37,495 nt of DNA, from contig JADGOG010000010.1 of the NCBI GenBank assembly GCA_017883065.1, forward strand, positions 1 to 37,495, read 5' to 3'. Made by a program: the position numbers and the translations under genes. The notes beneath the pieces are model-generated. The model saw only the letters and a program-made list of their open reading frames with translations. It ran no database searches and was not told where the DNA came from. Positions 23,590 to 30,349 of the stretch are shown one piece after another. Positions within the stretch are counted from its first letter, which is position 1, and every line of letters begins with the position of its first letter. The stretch is from Acidimicrobiales bacterium (lineage in GTDB: Bacteria; Actinomycetota; Acidimicrobiia; Acidimicrobiales; RAAP-2).

Positions 23590-24117
23590 ATGGACCGCCG
23601 ACCTGACGACGCCGACCGACGCCCCATGGTGCTCACGCTGTGCACCGGCAACGCGGCCCGATCGGTGATGTCCGGGGCCATGCTGCGCTCGGCGCCGGTC
23701 CGCATCGTGACCGCCGGGACCCACGTGGTGGAAGGTCAGCCGATGAGCCGCCGGACCCGTGACGCCCTGGCCGCCGTCGGCTTCGCTGCACCGGACCATC
23801 GCAGCCGGCAACTGACCGAGGGGGACATCGAGGCGGCCGACCTGATTCTGGCCATGGCCGGCGAACACGTGTCCTACATCCGACGCCGGCACCCCCAGGC
23901 GGCGGCCAGGACGGCGACCATCAAGCGGCTGGTGCGCGATCTGCCGGCCGGTCCGGACCCACTCTCCGCCCGGATCGCCCGGCTGGGTCTGGCCGACGTC
24001 CTTGTCGAGCCCTGGGAGGACGTGGAGGACCCGGCCGGCGGTGAGGACGACGTCTACGTGTCCTGCGCGCACGAGCTGGCCGGACTGTGCACCGAGCTGC
24101 ACACCCTGATCGGCTGA
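23590..24117 (+). CDS. Low-molecular-weight protein tyrosine phosphatase / arsenate-reductase-like protein
   Basis: A 175-residue protein with the phosphatase loop C-x5-R (CTGNAAR, C18 to R24) followed by S. The general acid is probably the Asp in WEDVEDPAGG, matching the DP motif of the family. It could dephosphorylate phosphotyrosine proteins or, less likely, reduce arsenate; extra cysteines needed for the thioredoxin-type arsenate reductase are not obvious (only one Cys, in VSCAHEL, besides C18). The N-terminus is uncertain: ATG 23590 is used, but ATG 23626 directly before the VLTLC strand or GTG 23548 are possible. No clear SD is seen for any of them. Confidence 0.78.
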   Translation: MDRRPDDADRRPMVLTLCTGNAARSVMSGAMLRSAPVRIVTAGTHVVEGQPMSRRTRDALAAVGFAAPDHRSRQLTEGDIEAADLILAMAGEHVSYIRRRHPQAAARTATIKRLVRDLPAGPDPLSARIARLGLADVLVEPWEDVEDPAGGEDDVYVSCAHELAGLCTELHTLIG

Positions 24118-24121
24118 GCCG

Positions 24122-24137
24122 GGACCGGACCCGGTCC
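24122..24137. terminator. Hairpin between convergent phosphatase and DUF4395 genes
   Basis: GGACCG (24122-24127) pairs with CGGTCC (24132-24137) around the tetraloop GACC. It lies in a 42-bp gap between convergent stops and can form on both strands. No U-tract. Confidence 0.45.
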
Positions 24138-24159
24138 GGTCAGTGTCCGGCCGACCCGC

Positions 24160-24660
24160 TCAGGCCGAGTGCGAGCTGGACAGCTGGGGGTGACGCAGCG
24201 AGATGTCGGCACACGCCTCGCACACCTCTTCGGGGATGATCCCGGCCTTCATCAGGTAGCCGAAGGCGATGCAGCCGAGGCACAGCCCGAACACCGACTC
24301 GAGGGTGGCAGCGGTGGCCAGCAGAGCGACCACCACCCAGGTGGCGACCGAGAGCCCGAACCCGAACCAGAGGATCAGGGCGGTGGTGGAGAAGACCACG
24401 CCCACGCCCTGGGCGAACCGCTTGGGCGGGCCGGCCACCGGCTTGGGCCCCCACGGCAGGCGGGGGGCGATGACCCGGGTGGCCAGCTGGCCGAGGGGAC
24501 TCAGGGTCGGCCCGGTGAGGACCCGGGCCCAGAACCCGTAGGCCAGGGGGATCAGGATCCAGGGCTGCTGGAAGGCGATGGCGGCAACGGCCATGACCAC
24601 CACGCCGGCGGCCACGGTTCGGGCGGCGTACTCGTTCACGGGATTCGGAAAACTGAACAC
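24160..24660 (-). CDS. DUF4395 membrane protein
   Basis: A 166-residue protein with about four hydrophobic segments. It starts FPNPVNEYAARTVAAG and has the DUF4395 pattern LTGPTLSPLGQLATRVIAPRL and ESVFGLCLGCIAFGYLM. The paired cysteines CLGC and the later CEAC are typical, and suggest redox or metal chemistry at the membrane; the function of the family is not known to me. The GTG start at 24660 lies exactly 6 nt after the -10-like TAAAGT (24672-24667), with no SD, so the mRNA is probably leaderless. Confidence 0.82.
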   Translation of the reverse strand: MFSFPNPVNEYAARTVAAGVVVMAVAAIAFQQPWILIPLAYGFWARVLTGPTLSPLGQLATRVIAPRLPWGPKPVAGPPKRFAQGVGVVFSTTALILWFGFGLSVATWVVVALLATAATLESVFGLCLGCIAFGYLMKAGIIPEEVCEACADISLRHPQLSSSHSA

Positions 24661-24666
24661 CCAGAT

Positions 24667-24672
24667 ACTTTA
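24667..24672 (-). promoter_or_regulatory. -10 element TAAAGT of the leaderless DUF4395 gene
   Basis: TAAAGT on the minus strand ends 6 nt before GTG 24660. This is the same geometry as at the genes starting at 106, 25955 and 29462. Confidence 0.55.
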
Positions 24673-24717
24673 CCGGATCGCTCGGGATTCCGGAGCGGTC
24701 AGGCAATCCGGTCCCGA

Positions 24718-25497
24718 TCAGGCGGCGGTGACCGCCTCCCGGAGCAGGTTGAGCCCACCGAGACCGGGGAGCCGGTCCACCCGGCGGTCGATCCGGTCGG
24801 CCATCGCCCGGCCGTCGTCGTCGCCGAAGAGGAAGGTGCGCAGGAATTCGACCTCCCGTTCGGGGACGACTCCGGTCCCGACCGGCGCCCAGAATCGCCG
24901 CAGTGCCCATCGGGTGATCCTCTGGGCACCACGGCTGTCGGCCAGGCGGGTCCTGGCCTGGGAGGCGTAGAAGTCGATGTGGCGACCCTCCTGCTTCATG
25001 ATCCGCCGGAGCAGCTCACTGAGGGTCGGGTGACCGGCCAGGTTGGCCAGCCGGGCGTACGCGGCCTGGGTCGTCCACTCGTTGACCGCACCCCACGTCA
25101 TGTGGACGGCGGTGAGATGCGGGGTGATGGCCGACGCCACCTGGAAGCTCAACGGCTTCCACGCATCGACTCTGGACAGCCGCTGGCGGAGCGCGGCGAC
25201 CCGTCCGTTGCCGGCAACCTCGTCGTGCGCCTCGAGGATGCCGGCGATGGCCTCGCCATGCCAGAACTCCTCGTAGTTCCACAGCGTGAGGAACGAGGTG
25301 ACCTCTGGATCGCGGTGAGCACGGGTCACCAGCACGTCGCGCAGATAGCAGACCGTGTGGTTCTCGACGTCGTGCATGTAGCGCAGGCATCGCAGTGCGT
25401 CGGGGCTCAACGGCTGGTCCCGGAAGGTGTCGAAGTCGATGTCGTCGACCTCGAGCTTCTCGGACAGACGCCGGTAGGTCGACATGTCGAAACTCAT
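24718..25497 (-). CDS. Four-helix diiron (ferritin-like / acyl-ACP desaturase-like) protein
   Basis: A 259-residue protein with a complete carboxylate-bridged diiron ligand set in the classical order: E45 (VENHT), E77-x2-H80 (EEFWH), E140 (VNEWTT) and E170-x2-H173 (QEGRHIDFY). This arrangement is shared by acyl-ACP desaturases (DesA-type), ribonucleotide reductase R2 and related oxygenases. The ExxH sequences and the helix lengths point to the ferritin-like/desaturase group, so it probably activates O2 on a hydrocarbon or lipid substrate. The redox partner and substrate are not evident. The start is ATG 25497; an in-frame ATG four codons later is possible, and no clear SD is seen. It sits between DUF4395 and a small HTH gene, all leftward. 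Confidence 0.75.
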   Translation of the reverse strand: MSFDMSTYRRLSEKLEVDDIDFDTFRDQPLSPDALRCLRYMHDVENHTVCYLRDVLVTRAHRDPEVTSFLTLWNYEEFWHGEAIAGILEAHDEVAGNGRVAALRQRLSRVDAWKPLSFQVASAITPHLTAVHMTWGAVNEWTTQAAYARLANLAGHPTLSELLRRIMKQEGRHIDFYASQARTRLADSRGAQRITRWALRRFWAPVGTGVVPEREVEFLRTFLFGDDDGRAMADRIDRRVDRLPGLGGLNLLREAVTAA

Positions 25498-25604
25498 GAC
25501 CCGTATTCGTTGCCGGCCGCGTCCGGGATGAAATTCTTGCGGATCGATATCGGTGCGGGAAGGAATCAGGACGGATGCGAACCACGCGCCCGTTGGCCGG
25601 CCGG

Positions 25605-25955
25605 TCAGCCCTTGCCGTGCACCTCTTTGGCGAACCGGGCCGCCAGCTGCCGAGAGATGCCGAACGCCCTCCCGATGTCACCGATGGACATTCCCTCCTG
25701 CAGCCCGGCCTTGGTGATCGAAAGCCGAAGGCGGTGCCTGCGTTCCTCGAAGTGGCTGAGCGCGTCGGTCATCCGGGTCCTCCGCTCGGCCGTCTGTAGT
25801 TGCGACAGCGCGTCGACGAGGGGAACGCCCTGATCGAGGAGCTTCAGTCCCTTGGCGAACGCTCTCCGGTTGACGAGGATCAGGTCGCGCAGCTCCTGTC
25901 CTGCGTCCATCAGCTCCTTGATGTCATCGGCCAGGGCATCGCGAGCGGTGGGCAT
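25605..25955 (-). CDS. Small helix-turn-helix protein
   Basis: A 116-residue protein I do not recognise beyond its HTH. Residues about 1-80 look helical and charged (DELM..., RRAFAKGLKLLDQ, HFEERRHRLRLSITKAG). Residues about 86-110 (EGMSIGDIGRAFGISRQLAARFAKE) fit a DNA-binding helix-turn-helix like that of sigma region 4 or resolvases. It could be a small transcription factor. The ATG at 25955 lies exactly 6 nt after TAGGAT (25967-25962), so it is probably leaderless. It is divergent from the ECF sigma gene, with a dyad between them. Confidence 0.6.
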   Translation of the reverse strand: MPTARDALADDIKELMDAGQELRDLILVNRRAFAKGLKLLDQGVPLVDALSQLQTAERRTRMTDALSHFEERRHRLRLSITKAGLQEGMSIGDIGRAFGISRQLAARFAKEVHGKG

Positions 25956-25961
25956 GGGTCG

Positions 25962-25967
25962 ATCCTA
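25962..25967 (-). promoter_or_regulatory. -10 element TAGGAT of the leaderless HTH gene
   Basis: TAGGAT on the minus strand is followed by exactly 6 nt (CGACCC) and then ATG 25955. No SD could fit in that space. Confidence 0.55.
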
Positions 25968-25989
25968 CGGGCCACCGACTGTAGAAACC

Positions 25990-26005
25990 TTGCATGCAGC
26001 TGCAA
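25990..26005. promoter_or_regulatory. Dyad TTGCA-N6-TGCAA between HTH and sigma-factor genes
   Basis: TTGCATGCAGCTGCAA has matching 5-bp arms. It lies just upstream of the expected -35 position of the HTH gene and about 95 bp upstream of the sigma gene. Autoregulation by the HTH protein is a guess. Confidence 0.35.
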
Positions 26006-26052
26006 CTCGTCGTCCGCTGATCCGGATGTGACCGATGCGCGACCAGGGCGGA

Positions 26053-26080
26053 GGAACCCGGTCATCCGGCCGGGCGACCG
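26053..26080 (+). promoter_or_regulatory. Possible ECF-type promoter (GGAACC-N16-CGACCG)
   Basis: GGAACC at 26053-26058 and CGACCG at 26075-26080 are 16 bp apart, close to the GGAAC/CGT-type promoters used by many ECF sigma factors. It lies just before the sigma gene and could allow autoregulation. A separate TACAGT box (26089-26094) 8 nt before GTG 26103 is an alternative housekeeping promoter. Confidence 0.35.
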
Positions 26081-26096
26081 GCTCCGAATACAGTCC

Positions 26097-26681
26097 GTGG
26101 TCGTGGACGCCGAACAGGCCAGTGACGCCAACCTGGTGGTGGCCGTCGCCCGTTGGCACCACCAGGCGTTGGCCGAGGTGTACCGCCGCCACGGCGGTGC
26201 CGTCCACGGGCTGGCCCGCCGGATCCTCCGCAGTGACACTCCCGCCGAGGAGATCACCCAAGAGGTCTTCCTCGATCTGTGGAACCACCCGGAGAAGTTC
26301 GATGCCCAACGCGGCACCCTCCGGTCGTTCCTCCTGGCCCGCACCCACGGCAAGTCGGTGGACTTCGTCCGTTCGGAGGTGGCCCGCAAGTTGCGCGAGG
26401 AACGCACCTCGCGGGAGACGGCCACCGCCGGCTACGACATCGACCACGAGGTGTGGGACATGGCGGTGGCCGGGCAGGTGCACGAGGCGCTGGGCGCGCT
26501 GCCCGACGAGTTGCGCCAGCCCATCGAGTTGGCCTATTTCGGCGGGCACACCTACCGGGAAGTGGCGGTGATGTTGCAGGAGCCGGAAGGTACCGTCAAG
26601 AGCCGCATCAGGTCCGGACTCGGCCGCCTTCGGATCAACCTGGCAGAACGTGGCGTGGCGCCGGCAGGAGCGGACCGGTGA
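26097..26681 (+). CDS. ECF-family RNA polymerase sigma factor
   Basis: About 194 residues. Region 2 spans YRRHGGAVHGLARRIL...AEEITQEVFLDLWNHPEKFD (-10 recognition and core binding). Region 4 spans LGALPDELRQPIELAYFGGHTYREVAVMLQEPEGTVKSRIRSGLGRL, with an HTH for the -35. The pairing with an RskA-type anti-sigma factor suggests the SigK-like (ECF19) group. The start is either GTG 26097 or GTG 26103; a TACAGT box ends 8 nt before the latter. The stop overlaps the anti-sigma start by 4 nt (GTGA), the usual arrangement for balanced sigma/anti-sigma production. Confidence 0.9.
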   Translation: MVVDAEQASDANLVVAVARWHHQALAEVYRRHGGAVHGLARRILRSDTPAEEITQEVFLDLWNHPEKFDAQRGTLRSFLLARTHGKSVDFVRSEVARKLREERTSRETATAGYDIDHEVWDMAVAGQVHEALGALPDELRQPIELAYFGGHTYREVAVMLQEPEGTVKSRIRSGLGRLRINLAERGVAPAGADR

Positions 26682-27559
26682 ACACGCCTCTTTCTCCATC
26701 GGAACACCGGGAGCTCCAAGAGCTCCTGGGTGCCTACGCGCTGGACGCCGTCGACAGCGAGACCGCCGACCGGGTGGAGCGGCATCTCGACGGATGCGTG
26801 AGGTGCTCGACCGAAGTCGCCCACCACCACGAGGTGGCCGGTCTGCTGGCCAACTCGGGCGGCCCGTCGCCGGCCGGTGTGTGGGACCGGATCGCCAGCC
26901 GTCTCGACGACTCGGCCCCGCCGTCGTGGGAGCGCCTGAACGAGCGCCTCGAAGCCGAAGGGGCCGGGGCCGAGGGCGGCGGAGAACGGCGGGTCCGGAT
27001 GGAGGGGGCGGGCGACGAGTCGACCGTCGAGCGCGCCGCACCCGCGGCCGGCGTGGTCCCGATCACCGACGCCCGCCGTCGGAACCGGGCGGTGGTGCGG
27101 ATCGCCACCGTGGCCGCCGGCGCCGCGGCCGTGGTGGCGTTGGCACTCGGCCTGCAGGTCCACCACCTGAACCAGAAGGTCTCCGCCCTCCAGGCCCAGC
27201 CGTCGCTCTCGTCGGCGGAGCGGTCCGCACTGGCCGACCCCTCGACCAAGAAGATCGAGCTGGCCGGCTCGACCGGCACCACCACCGGCAGGGTCACCGT
27301 GGTGCTGACCTCGTCGGGCACCGGTTTCGTCGAGGCCACCGGGCTCTCGTCGCTCCCCAAGGACCGGACCTACCAGCTGTGGGGCGTGGTCGGCGGCCGG
27401 ACCATCTCCCTCGGCCTCATGGGCTCGACGCCGTCGGTTGTCCCCTTCATGGTCGACGGGAACGCCACGGTGAGCGCCTTCGCCATCACCGCCGAGCACG
27501 CCGGGGGCGTGGTGCACAGCACCAACCAGCCGGTGGTGGCGGGCGAAGTCGCCGCCTGA
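26678..27559 (+). CDS. Anti-sigma factor, zinc-binding N-terminus and RskA-type C-terminus
   Basis: A 293-residue single-pass membrane protein. The N-terminal anti-sigma domain has H-x3-C-x2-C (HLDGCVRC), the zinc-associated ZAS signature. A long Glu/Gly/Arg-rich linker leads to one transmembrane helix (about residues 142-164, VVRIATVAAGAAAVVALALGL). The outside C-terminal domain matches the RskA family (GFVEATGLSSLPKDRTYQLWGVVGG). It should hold the sigma factor at the membrane until a signal triggers release, perhaps by regulated proteolysis as for RskA. GTG 26678 overlaps the sigma stop. It converges on the TetR gene across a hairpin. Confidence 0.9.
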   Translation: MNTPLSPSEHRELQELLGAYALDAVDSETADRVERHLDGCVRCSTEVAHHHEVAGLLANSGGPSPAGVWDRIASRLDDSAPPSWERLNERLEAEGAGAEGGGERRVRMEGAGDESTVERAAPAAGVVPITDARRRNRAVVRIATVAAGAAAVVALALGLQVHHLNQKVSALQAQPSLSSAERSALADPSTKKIELAGSTGTTTGRVTVVLTSSGTGFVEATGLSSLPKDRTYQLWGVVGGRTISLGLMGSTPSVVPFMVDGNATVSAFAITAEHAGGVVHSTNQPVVAGEVAA

Positions 27560-27568
27560 GGGAGTCAC

Positions 27569-27590
27569 CGGTCCGGATCGCCCCGGACCG
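27569..27590. terminator. Bidirectional hairpin terminator between anti-sigma and TetR genes
   Basis: CGGTCCGG (27569-27576) pairs perfectly with CCGGACCG (27583-27590) around a 6-nt loop. It lies in the 48-bp gap between convergent stops. It is the strongest hairpin of this kind in the window, but no U-tract follows. Confidence 0.55.
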
Positions 27591-27607
27591 CGCCGGTCGG
27601 GCGGCCT

Positions 27608-28270
27608 CTAGATCCGGTGGACCTGGCGGAGGCCGGCCCACGCGAAGTCGGCCAACTGGGTGGCCATCTGGGCGGCATCGTCGCGACTGTCCACCCCGCC
27701 CCTCGACTCCGATTCCAACCTCAGGCGGCGCGAGCTCAGCCAGTGCCGGCTGGCCCCCTCGGCCATCCCTACGACGGCGTGGGCCAACAGCAGCCGGTGC
27801 TCGGGTTCGAGACCGGCGTCGATCAGCGGGTCGATGGCTTGGGCGATGGCGTCTTCGACCCGGCGCAGGGCTGCTCCGAGCTCGGGGTCATCGGGAGCGT
27901 CACGGCCGTAGAGGAGGCGGAAGGCCGGCTCGTTGTCGACCATCAGCTCGAAGTAGGCGGCAAACCCCAGCTCGACCTGCTGGCGTGGCCCCTGGGCCCC
28001 GGCGGTCGCCTTGACGATCCGGGTCACCAGCTCGGTCGAGAACACGTCCATCAGCTCGAGGTAGAGGGCCCGCTTCGACTCGAAGTGCTGGTAGACGAGC
28101 GGCTTGGTCACCCCTGCCGCTTCGGCGATGTCGTCCATGGTGGTGGCGGGATACCCGTGGGCAGCGAAGAGGGAGAGGGCCACCTCGAAGAGTTGCCGGC
28201 GTCGGGCATCGGCAGTCAGGCGCCGCCCGCCCGCACCGGTTGCGTGCTCCGTCGTCACCGCGCCGTTCAT
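27608..28270 (-). CDS. TetR/AcrR family transcriptional regulator
   Basis: About 220 residues. The N-terminal DNA-binding domain is clear: RRRQLFEVALSLFAAHGYPA then TMDDIAEAAGVTKPLVYQHFESKRALYLEL. The C-terminal ligand and dimer domain is variable and names no ligand. Further upstream ATGs exist (28279), but a -10-like TACGAT (28283-28278) overlaps that codon and ends 7 nt before ATG 28270, so I prefer 28270 as a leaderless start. The regulated genes are not known. It could control the downstream-lying neighbours or itself. Confidence 0.88.
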   Translation of the reverse strand: MNGAVTTEHATGAGGRRLTADARRRQLFEVALSLFAAHGYPATTMDDIAEAAGVTKPLVYQHFESKRALYLELMDVFSTELVTRIVKATAGAQGPRQQVELGFAAYFELMVDNEPAFRLLYGRDAPDDPELGAALRRVEDAIAQAIDPLIDAGLEPEHRLLLAHAVVGMAEGASRHWLSSRRLRLESESRGGVDSRDDAAQMATQLADFAWAGLRQVHRI

Positions 28271-28277
28271 GGTCGTC

Positions 28278-28283
28278 ATCGTA
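28278..28283 (-). promoter_or_regulatory. -10-like TACGAT before the TetR gene
   Basis: TACGAT on the minus strand lies 7 nt before ATG 28270 and covers the alternative ATG 28279. This favours the shorter protein. Confidence 0.4.
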
Positions 28284-28323
28284 CCCAACGGACGGAAATG
28301 GGCTCAGTCGGCGTGGTCCGGGC

Positions 28324-29424
28324 TCACCCGTCGGGCAGAACGGCGGCGATCCGGCGGGGCAGGTCCTCGGCGGAGAAGTGAGCGGCCGCCACGGCGAGAT
28401 TGTGGTCGAGGAGTCCCGGATCGGGATCGTCCAGCCACTCCCGCAGTCGACCCGTCTCGTGCAGACCGAACCACCGGAACCCGAACGAAGCCAGCTCGTC
28501 GGCCACCGGATAGGGACCCACCGCCAGCGGTCGTCGATGCACCACCGATTCGATGGTCGGGTTCCCGAAGCCTTCCCAGGTCGAAGGCAGGGTCACGACA
28601 TCGGCGGCACCGTAGGCGTCGTCGACGACGAAGTCGGCGAGCCCGGGAGGCAGTCCGAGGACCACCGGACACAACGCGTTCTCCACCAGGGCACCGAGCT
28701 CCGGACCGAATCCGTCCTCCGCCGGCCCGAGCAGCCAGAAGGTGGCGTCCAGATCCGCCGCCACCTGCATCCCTCCGGCCACGTTCTTGCGGGGGATGGC
28801 CCGGGTGGGCTGCACCACCAGGCGCTGCCGGTCGGCGACCCCCAGGGAGCGGCGGACCTGGAGGCGGCGCTGCTCGCCCTCGGCCCCCGGCCGGTCGCTC
28901 TGCGGATGGCCGATGACGAAGGTGTTGTAGATGGTGGTGGCCTCGATGCCCCTGTCGGCCAGCTGGTGCCGGCTCAACTCGTTGATGGTGACCTGGCTCC
29001 AGCGTGGGTCGACCGGCGGCGGAGGATGATCGGCGAACTGCGGACGCTGCCAGGGCAGGTCGTGGTGGTGGAGGATGGCCGGCCGGCCGGCCAGCACCTC
29101 GGCCACCACTGCCGCCGCCCGTGGATTGAGGGGCAGCGAACAGAGGTTCTCGACCACCACCAGGTCGGCGCCGTCCAGGGCGGCGGCCACCTCGGCACGA
29201 CTGGGTGGCCCGGGCGACCCGATGGCGAGACCGGGCACCAGGTGGTCGACCGGCCCGCTTCCGGCCACGGTGGTGGTGGCGAACCCCAGCGCTCCGAGCG
29301 CCCGCTGCCACTTGGCCGCCTCGATGGCGACCCCGTCGGATCCGCCGAGTCGGAACGAGAGGAGGGCTGCGGTCGGGATGGCGACACCGTACCGGCTCGG
29401 GGTGCCGGCACCGGCGGGCCCCAA
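28324..29424 (-). CDS. Glycosyltransferase, GT4-like
   Basis: About 366 residues with a GT-B fold. The N-terminal domain opens VAIPTAALLSFRLGGSDGVAIEAAKW, a common GT4-type opening. The C-terminal domain has PTRAIPRKNVAGG and the donor-binding motif STWEGFGNPTIESV with paired Glu residues. It transfers a sugar from a nucleotide donor; acceptor and sugar are unknown. GDP-mannose 4,6-dehydratase on the opposite strand about 1 kb away may supply a related sugar, but this link is weak. No ATG or GTG starts the frame: the best start is TTG 29424, 14 residues before the conserved opening. A TACGGT box (29391-29386) inside the frame is noted separately. Confidence 0.8.
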   Translation of the reverse strand: MGPAGAGTPSRYGVAIPTAALLSFRLGGSDGVAIEAAKWQRALGALGFATTTVAGSGPVDHLVPGLAIGSPGPPSRAEVAAALDGADLVVVENLCSLPLNPRAAAVVAEVLAGRPAILHHHDLPWQRPQFADHPPPPVDPRWSQVTINELSRHQLADRGIEATTIYNTFVIGHPQSDRPGAEGEQRRLQVRRSLGVADRQRLVVQPTRAIPRKNVAGGMQVAADLDATFWLLGPAEDGFGPELGALVENALCPVVLGLPPGLADFVVDDAYGAADVVTLPSTWEGFGNPTIESVVHRRPLAVGPYPVADELASFGFRWFGLHETGRLREWLDDPDPGLLDHNLAVAAAHFSAEDLPRRIAAVLPDG

Positions 29425-29449
29425 CCGGACAACCGGACGGAGATCGGGA

Positions 29450-29455
29450 TAGCGT
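29450..29455 (+). promoter_or_regulatory. -10 element TAGCGT of the leaderless crotonase gene
   Basis: TAGCGT ends 6 nt before GTG 29462. No SD is present. This could be the main promoter for the run crotonase-gmd-ccdA. Confidence 0.55.
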
Positions 29456-29461
29456 CAGCCG

Positions 29462-30337
29462 GTGCCCGCAGACCCACGCCACGACTCGCCGCCGGACCCG
29501 TCCACCACCGGTTCCGTGCCTGAGCTCCTGGCGCATCGGGACGGGCCGGTGCTCACCCTCACCATCAATCGGCCCGAGCGGCGCAACGCGATGACCTGGG
29601 AGGTCATCGCCGGTCTCCGTGAGCAGGTGGCCAAGGCCAGGGTCGACCCGGCGGTCCGGGTCCTCGTCCTGGCCGGGGCCGGCGACAAGGCGTTCTGTGC
29701 CGGTGCCGACCTGTCCGGCATGGTTCCGCAGGAACCGGGGAGCGAGACCGACGAGTACGCCCAGCACCACCAGGCGCGGGGTTGGCTGGCCGAGCTGTTC
29801 GAGGAGCTCTGGCACCTGGGCAAGCCCACCATCGCACGCGTCCAGGGGTGGGCCATGGCCGGCGGGTTCGGGCTGGCCCTGGCCTGCGACATGGTCATCG
29901 CATCGGAACAGGCCCGGTTCGGGGCACCGGAGCTCAACGTCGGACTGTGGCCCTACATGGTGACCGTGCCCATGCTCCGGTCGATGCCCCCGAAGAAGGC
30001 GCTCGAGCTGATGCTGACCAGTCGGGTGGTGGGCGCCGAGGAGGCCGACAGGATCGGGTTCGTGACCCGGGTCGTCCACCCCGATCAGCTGGATGACGCC
30101 GTGGCCGAGATGGCAGCCGTGCTGGCCTCCAAACCTCCGGGTGTGATGAGGATGGGCCGCGAATCGTTCTACGCTGTGCTGGATTCGGCGGCCACCGAGG
30201 CCCTGCCCTACCTGCACTCGATGCTGACGGTCACCAGCCAGACGGCGGAAGCAGCGGAAGGGATCGCCGCCTTCGCCGAGAAGAGGCCACCGGCATGGCA
30301 GGCCACGACCCGCGACACGACACCCACGGACACCTGA
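29462..30337 (+). CDS. Enoyl-CoA hydratase/isomerase (crotonase) family protein
   Basis: A 291-residue crotonase. NRPERRNAM, FCAGADLSGM (first oxyanion-hole strand) and AMAGGFGLALACDM (second) are present, then APELNVGLWP. In true hydratases two Glu residues act on the substrate. The second is kept (E in APEL), but the first position is Gly (GGFGLA against GGCELA). One Glu is the pattern of enoyl-CoA isomerases and several other crotonases, so hydratase activity is doubtful. GTG 29462 is chosen by the -10 spacing; a Pro/Ser/Asp-rich stretch of about 20 residues precedes the domain. gmd follows after 12 bp. Confidence 0.85.
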   Translation: MPADPRHDSPPDPSTTGSVPELLAHRDGPVLTLTINRPERRNAMTWEVIAGLREQVAKARVDPAVRVLVLAGAGDKAFCAGADLSGMVPQEPGSETDEYAQHHQARGWLAELFEELWHLGKPTIARVQGWAMAGGFGLALACDMVIASEQARFGAPELNVGLWPYMVTVPMLRSMPPKKALELMLTSRVVGAEEADRIGFVTRVVHPDQLDDAVAEMAAVLASKPPGVMRMGRESFYAVLDSAATEALPYLHSMLTVTSQTAEAAEGIAAFAEKRPPAWQATTRDTTPTDT

Positions 30338-30349
30338 GGAGCCCACCGC

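Noticed and set aside
23590-24117. Arsenate reductase as the name for the phosphatase-like gene
   Set aside because: The C-x5-R loop is shared by both families. The extra redox cysteines and any ars neighbours are missing, so the phosphatase-like name is safer.
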